Assembly: GCF_900545795.1 (NCBI RefSeq)
Contig: NZ_URAR01000004.1
Coordinates: 62,001-126,000, forward strand
Length of the DNA stretch: 64,000 bases
Direction: 5' to 3'
Source: an uncultured Veillonella sp.
GTDB lineage: Bacteria > Bacillota > Negativicutes > Veillonellales > Veillonellaceae
Of the stretch, positions 60,289-64,000 are shown in pieces (the stretch's first letter is position 1; every line of letters begins with the position of its first letter). Position numbers and translations under genes: made by a program. Under the pieces are notes generated by a model. It was given only the letters and a program-made list of their open reading frames with translations, was not told the origin of the DNA and did no database searches.

Positions 60289-61444
60289 ACTGATTCCTCC
60301 CAAGTTCTAAGATAATATACCCCTTAGTTGGAGTTCGTGCTATACATTGCTTCATTTCTAAATTTAATAACCCCAAATGAAGCGCTCCCTCTGGAAGATT
60401 CGTCTTCAAAGCCAATGCCTCTAAAGATGTTTCCTTCTCATAATGCAAAGCCTTCAAAATCGTATGCTCTTCCACATTAAAGCTTATCACACCACTGCCA
60501 ATATGGCTACTATCTTTTTTATCTTCTCCCTTTGAGCGCTTAGGAGAATAGGTCCAACCACAATGCGAAAATACATCTTCTACTTTTGTCACTAGCGAAG
60601 CACCTTCAGATATTAACCAGTGATTACCAGCAAAATTTTCACTTAAAATATCCCCTGGCACCGCCAAAACCTCTCTCCCTTCGTTAATAGCTGTGTCTGC
60701 GGTAATAAGGGCACCACTTTTAGCCTTTGCTTCTACTACTATAACAGCCTTAACTAAACCTGTGATGATGCGGTTGCGCAACGGAAAATGATATCCCTTA
60801 GGTTCTAAGCCCGGTCCATATTCAGATACTAATAAACCGCCAGATGCTTCAATGCGTTTAAATAAAAGGGCATTACTCTTAGGATATGCCTGCTCTAATC
60901 CACAGCCCATAACAGCAATCGTTTCACCTTTGCCTACTAAAGCCCCTTCATGGGCATAGGAATCAATCCCCCTGGCGCCACCACTGACTACAACAACGCC
61001 ACTGCGCGCTAACTGAGCGCCTAATAGATTGGCTACATTGCGCCCATAATGAGAGCAATCTCTTGCCCCTACCATGCCCACCATAGCCGGTCTATGAAGT
61101 AGTTCTGCATTGCCTCTATAAAATAACACAGCAGGAGGATTAAAAATTTCACTTAATTGAGCTGGATACAAAGGACTTGTATAGGGAATGACACCTATGT
61201 TCCAACGCTGTAATTGGGCTTCAATTTTATCTAAACTTATAGACTCTATGCCTCGCTTTACAGTGGCTTGGCTGCGTTTAGTAATGGGAATCTCCTGCCA
61301 ACTAATATTCTTATGACAAAGTTCTGTCCACGCCACTTTAGGTGAACCAAAGGTATTAATTAGTTGCCGAAACGTTACTGAACCAACACCCGGTAAACTG
61401 CCAAGACCTGCCCAATACACCAATTCCTCACTTACATGTGCCAT
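60278..61444 (-). CDS. dprA: DNA processing protein DprA/Smf
   Basis: About 388 residues. Two ATGs are adjacent; the second has the better spacing (7 nt) from GGAGG. N-terminal helix-hairpin region (GLGSLPGVGSVTFRQLI), then the Rossmann-like core: MVGARDCSHYG, VVSGGARGIDSYAHEGAL, ETIAVMGCGLEQAYP and ALITADTAINEGREVLAVPGD. A C-terminal winged-helix-like DprA_WH region closes the protein. DprA loads RecA on incoming single strands during transformation. It overlaps topA and follows comM by 31 nt. Confidence 0.95.
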   Translation of the reverse strand: MAHVSEELVYWAGLGSLPGVGSVTFRQLINTFGSPKVAWTELCHKNISWQEIPITKRSQATVKRGIESISLDKIEAQLQRWNIGVIPYTSPLYPAQLSEIFNPPAVLFYRGNAELLHRPAMVGMVGARDCSHYGRNVANLLGAQLARSGVVVVSGGARGIDSYAHEGALVGKGETIAVMGCGLEQAYPKSNALLFKRIEASGGLLVSEYGPGLEPKGYHFPLRNRIITGLVKAVIVVEAKAKSGALITADTAINEGREVLAVPGDILSENFAGNHWLISEGASLVTKVEDVFSHCGWTYSPKRSKGEDKKDSSHIGSGVISFNVEEHTILKALHYEKETSLEALALKTNLPEGALHLGLLNLEMKQCIARTPTKGYIILELGRNQFGN

Positions 61445-61475
61445 CATTTATCCTCCCTAACATCTATCTTTTATA

Positions 61476-63011
61476 TTACGTCCTATAAGTTAAAGCCTCC
61501 GCTAACTCTGCTGCATCTACCTCTTCACGTCCTTTTAAATCACTAATTGTTCGTCCTACACGCAATATGCGGTCATAACTGCGAATACTAATATGTAATG
61601 TTTTAAACGCATGTTCTAGCAATCTCTCACCTTCCAATGTTAATCCACAGGACTCTATCAATTGTTTATGACTTAAATCGCTATTTACCTTACACTGCTC
61701 ATAACCTAAACGCTTAAAGCGAGTCTCCTGCCTTTCTCTGGCCTGTATTACGCGCTCTCTAATCACTTTTGAAGACTCCCCTTCACTAGAAGCCATCAAT
61801 TCATCATAGGAAGGTCTCGTCACATGAATCATCATATCGAGTCTATCCATCAATGGCCCTGATAATCGCTTCGTATAGGACTCCACTTGCCAGGGGGTAC
61901 AGGTACAAATATGCCCTTCACCGCCTTCGTGCCACCCACAGGGGCAAGGGTTCATAGCCATTAGCAAAATGAAGCGACATGGATAAGTGTAATTCCCCTT
62001 AGCACGACCAATGTGAATACATCCTTCCTCTAAAGGCTGGCGCAACACTTCTAGGACTGGTCTTGTAAATTCAGGAGCTTCGTCTAAAAAGAGCACGCCC
62101 CCATGACTCAGGGTTAATTCACCCGGTTTAGGAATACTACCGCCACCGGTCATGCCTGCTAAAGTAATGGTGTGATGAGGATTGCGAAAGGGGCGCTGTC
62201 TCATTAGACCTGACTGAGGCAATAAACCAGCTACACTGTAAATTTGACTAATAGCTAATTGCTCCTCTTCTGTTAATGGTGGCAGTATACTAGGCATACA
62301 ACGAGCTAACATAGTTTTTCCTGCCCCTGGCGAGCCATTGAGCAGCACATGATGCCCACCTGCAGCTGCTATTTCAAGGGCTTTTTTAGCCATACTTTGC
62401 CCTTGAACAGCTGAAAAGTCATCGCTTCTTTCCACAAACTCTTCGCAGTGAACACGCCCTTTCTCCGCATATACCGGTGATGACGTGCCACTCACCATAG
62501 ATACTAAAGAAGATAGCTGATCACTAATCATAACTTTTTTATCGAAGCCACAGGCCATTTCTTCGCCTAATTCTTTGGCTGTCGCTATGACATCCATATT
62601 CATAGTCCGTGCCTTTAGCGCCATAGCTAGACCACCGCGGACAGGTTTAATTTTTCCCTCCAAAGATAGTTCACCGATAAACACTGTTTTTTCTGCTATA
62701 TATTGAATTTTATCAGCCTCCCTACCCAATTGACCTGACGCCAATATAATTCCCATGGCAATCGCTAGATCTAAACCTGACCCATCTTTTTTTACATCAG
62801 CTGGTGCTAAATTAACTACGATTCGCTGTAAGGGAAATTCATAGCCTCCATTTCGTATGGCTGCCCGAACTCGTTCCTTAGCCTCTCGTACAGCAGCCGT
62901 AGGAAGTCCTACAATTTCAAAGCATGGCAAACCTCTGGCAATATCTACTTCGACTTGCACTGCAATCCCTTCTAAACCAACAATGACCATGCCATATGTT
63001 TTTGCATACAT
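61476..63011 (-). CDS. comM: YifB/ComM family Mg-chelatase-like AAA+ helicase
   Basis: About 511 residues; start ATG 63011 follows AGGAGG by 6 nt (upstream frame lacks a site). Lon-like N-terminal fold (GLPCFEIVGLPTAAVREAKERVRAA), Walker A GSPGAGKTMLA, Walker B GVLFLDEAPEF, and the metal-site cysteines (PCPCGWHEGGEGHICTC). ComM promotes branch migration of transforming DNA in several species. It belongs to the run yraN-comM-dprA-topA. Confidence 0.94.
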   Translation of the reverse strand: MYAKTYGMVIVGLEGIAVQVEVDIARGLPCFEIVGLPTAAVREAKERVRAAIRNGGYEFPLQRIVVNLAPADVKKDGSGLDLAIAMGIILASGQLGREADKIQYIAEKTVFIGELSLEGKIKPVRGGLAMALKARTMNMDVIATAKELGEEMACGFDKKVMISDQLSSLVSMVSGTSSPVYAEKGRVHCEEFVERSDDFSAVQGQSMAKKALEIAAAGGHHVLLNGSPGAGKTMLARCMPSILPPLTEEEQLAISQIYSVAGLLPQSGLMRQRPFRNPHHTITLAGMTGGGSIPKPGELTLSHGGVLFLDEAPEFTRPVLEVLRQPLEEGCIHIGRAKGNYTYPCRFILLMAMNPCPCGWHEGGEGHICTCTPWQVESYTKRLSGPLMDRLDMMIHVTRPSYDELMASSEGESSKVIRERVIQARERQETRFKRLGYEQCKVNSDLSHKQLIESCGLTLEGERLLEHAFKTLHISIRSYDRILRVGRTISDLKGREEVDAAELAEALTYRT

Positions 63012-63021
63012 ATATATCCTC

Positions 63022-63393
63022 CTAAAAACAGCCTTTGAGATGCCGTACACTTATCCCCTTTGCTTTTACATACACTTCAATAACATCAAAGCGCATAGTC
63101 TCATATGCCCGTGTTTCCTCTTGCAAATACCACTGCAAGGCCCCCTTAATATGTTTCTGCTTTTGCCAAGATACAGCTTCACAAGGTAAACCATAAGATT
63201 TAGTACGCCTTGTTTTTACTTCAATAATAGCTAATACCCCATCTTTAAAGGCCACTATATCTAATTCCCCTAAAGGTGTACGAATATTGGTGCACCAAAT
63301 AGAATAACCCGCCTTTATCAAATACTCTCGGCTAAGCTCTTCACCATATCTGCCAAGCTCTATGTGATTCATTGTTTGTATATTTATTTCCAT
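63022..63393 (-). CDS. UPF0102 / YraN family endonuclease-like protein
   Basis: About 123 residues; ATG 63393 follows GAGGTGG and is preferred to an ATG five codons upstream. The family pattern is clear: GRYGEELSREYLIKAGYSIWCTNIRTPLGELDIVAFKDGVLAIIEVKTRRTKS, with the Holliday-resolvase/restriction-like E-x..D-x..E-V-K acidic residues. Biochemical function is not established for the family. It leads the comM-dprA-topA run. Confidence 0.9.
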   Translation of the reverse strand: MEINIQTMNHIELGRYGEELSREYLIKAGYSIWCTNIRTPLGELDIVAFKDGVLAIIEVKTRRTKSYGLPCEAVSWQKQKHIKGALQWYLQEETRAYETMRFDVIEVYVKAKGISVRHLKGCF

Positions 63394-63625
63394 AAACCAC
63401 CTCTTCATTACTACTAAAGTAACAGCAATAAAACAAATTGTAAACTCTACCTAATATACTAAAATAGCCTCATATTTACGTTTTATTTAATAGTCTACTT
63501 GACAATTTAAATTCACAATGGACGCTAATTTATATATGTTTAAACGAGAATAAAAATTTATAATTTAGAATATTTTTACAACACAAAGCTTCTATTTTGC
63601 CCTTATAAATTCATCAAGTAATTAC

Positions 63626-63677
63626 TAGCTTAAAAGATTTCTTCACAATGGTAGCTTAAAGGTTTTCTTCAGAACGG
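63626..63677. repeat. Direct repeat, 26 bp x 2
   Basis: Adjacent 26-bp units starting TAGCTTAAA match at 22 of 26 positions. Confidence 0.75.
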
Positions 63678-63803
63678 ATAAACTGCAAAAATATTATCGC
63701 GCTCATAGTTAGCTCTCCTAGCTAATAAGCCAATGTACAATAAAAAATTTCAAGAAAAACTAACTTACAGCAAAAACTCTTATAGTGAGGAAAAATCCGC
63801 AAT

Positions 63804-63839
63804 AAAAAACACTGCAAGAGAGTCTCTCTTGCAGTGTTT
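63804..63839 (-). terminator. Intrinsic terminator of a gene beyond the right edge
   Basis: A 15-bp perfect stem AAACACTGCAAGAGA and complement with a 3-nt loop, followed on the minus strand by TTTTTTATT. Confidence 0.92.
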
Positions 63840-64000
63840 CAATTTGCTGCTTACATTATATTTAATTGTAGCAATTACTAACTTTAGTAACTTTTTACTT
63901 TTGTAAACGTTAGCATTATAAACTTTTAGTTTGCTTTAATTTTTACATTTACTTTGTGAGACTAAATTTTATTTCTGTTTCTTCTTTGGCACGAAACCTG

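Larger units (their letters stand above)
63394..64000. other. About 600-nt gap at the right edge
   Basis: Contains a 26-bp direct repeat pair (63626-63677) and a strong minus-strand terminator (63804-63839) for a gene lying to the right. The last 50 nt have minus-strand frames ending in stops near 63955-63965, too short to assign. No promoter for yraN was convincingly placed. Confidence 0.55.

Noticed and set aside
63950..64000. C-terminal end of a minus-strand gene at the right edge
   Set aside because: Two of the three frames stay open for fewer than 20 codons before a stop; too short to choose between them, although the terminator implies a gene nearby.

Overview
The window reads as a chromosomal segment of a Veillonella-like bacterium (Negativicutes, diderm Firmicutes). 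The basis is a moderately AT-rich sequence with strong GGAGG-type ribosome sites, a PolC-type replicase next to outer-membrane trimeric autotransporters, and an SLH domain on one autotransporter (an outer membrane tethered to peptidoglycan is typical of the group). Species cannot be fixed from sequence alone. Nearly all genes lie on the minus strand, so gene order below is best read from high to low coordinates. No rRNA, tRNA, CRISPR array or insertion sequence was seen.

Region by region: 63.4-54.3 kb carries yraN, comM (yifB), dprA, topA, trmFO, hslV and hslU. 54.0-49.5 kb is a redox island: a membrane-anchored flavodoxin with a haem-type membrane partner behind a MerR-like promoter, two cytoplasmic FMN/iron-sulfur flavoproteins, an NAD-binding oxidoreductase, an NTF2-like protein, and an HxlR regulator whose two cysteines sit where YodB has its thiol switch. 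Three promoters in the island share one upstream element. 49.3-41.5 kb holds lgt, pheA, a secreted GH18-like protein, leuS and a dCMP deaminase. 41.3-39.8 kb is a 5'-truncated phage-like relic. 39.6-32.3 kb holds an M29 aminopeptidase, comEA, comEC, holA and a VanW/G5 protein. 32.3-25.2 kb holds polC (without its exonuclease domain) followed by gluconate kinase and permease. 24.9-19.4 kb holds two trimeric autotransporters. 19.3-10.8 kb is the rpsB-tsf-pyrH-frr-uppS-cdsA-dxr-rseP-ispG chain, continuing to proS. 9.0-0 kb holds a PHP phosphoesterase, a P-loop/Asp23-like protein, miaB, mutS, mutL and the start of a SAM methyltransferase.

Together the genes cover translation, isoprenoid and phospholipid precursors, mismatch repair, protein quality control and natural transformation (comEA, comEC, dprA, comM and a comEB-like deaminase all present). 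Surface adhesion and oxidant/quinone handling are the accessory themes.

The most unusual structural signal is repeated through the noncoding gaps: short, degenerate tandem repeats with a period of about 17-31 bp, different in sequence at every locus, often abutting a stop codon or overlapping a promoter. One coding region (the GH18-like protein) carries an eightfold 24-bp repeat of the same kind. A second recurring signal is a class of very long hairpin terminators (about 60-100 nt).
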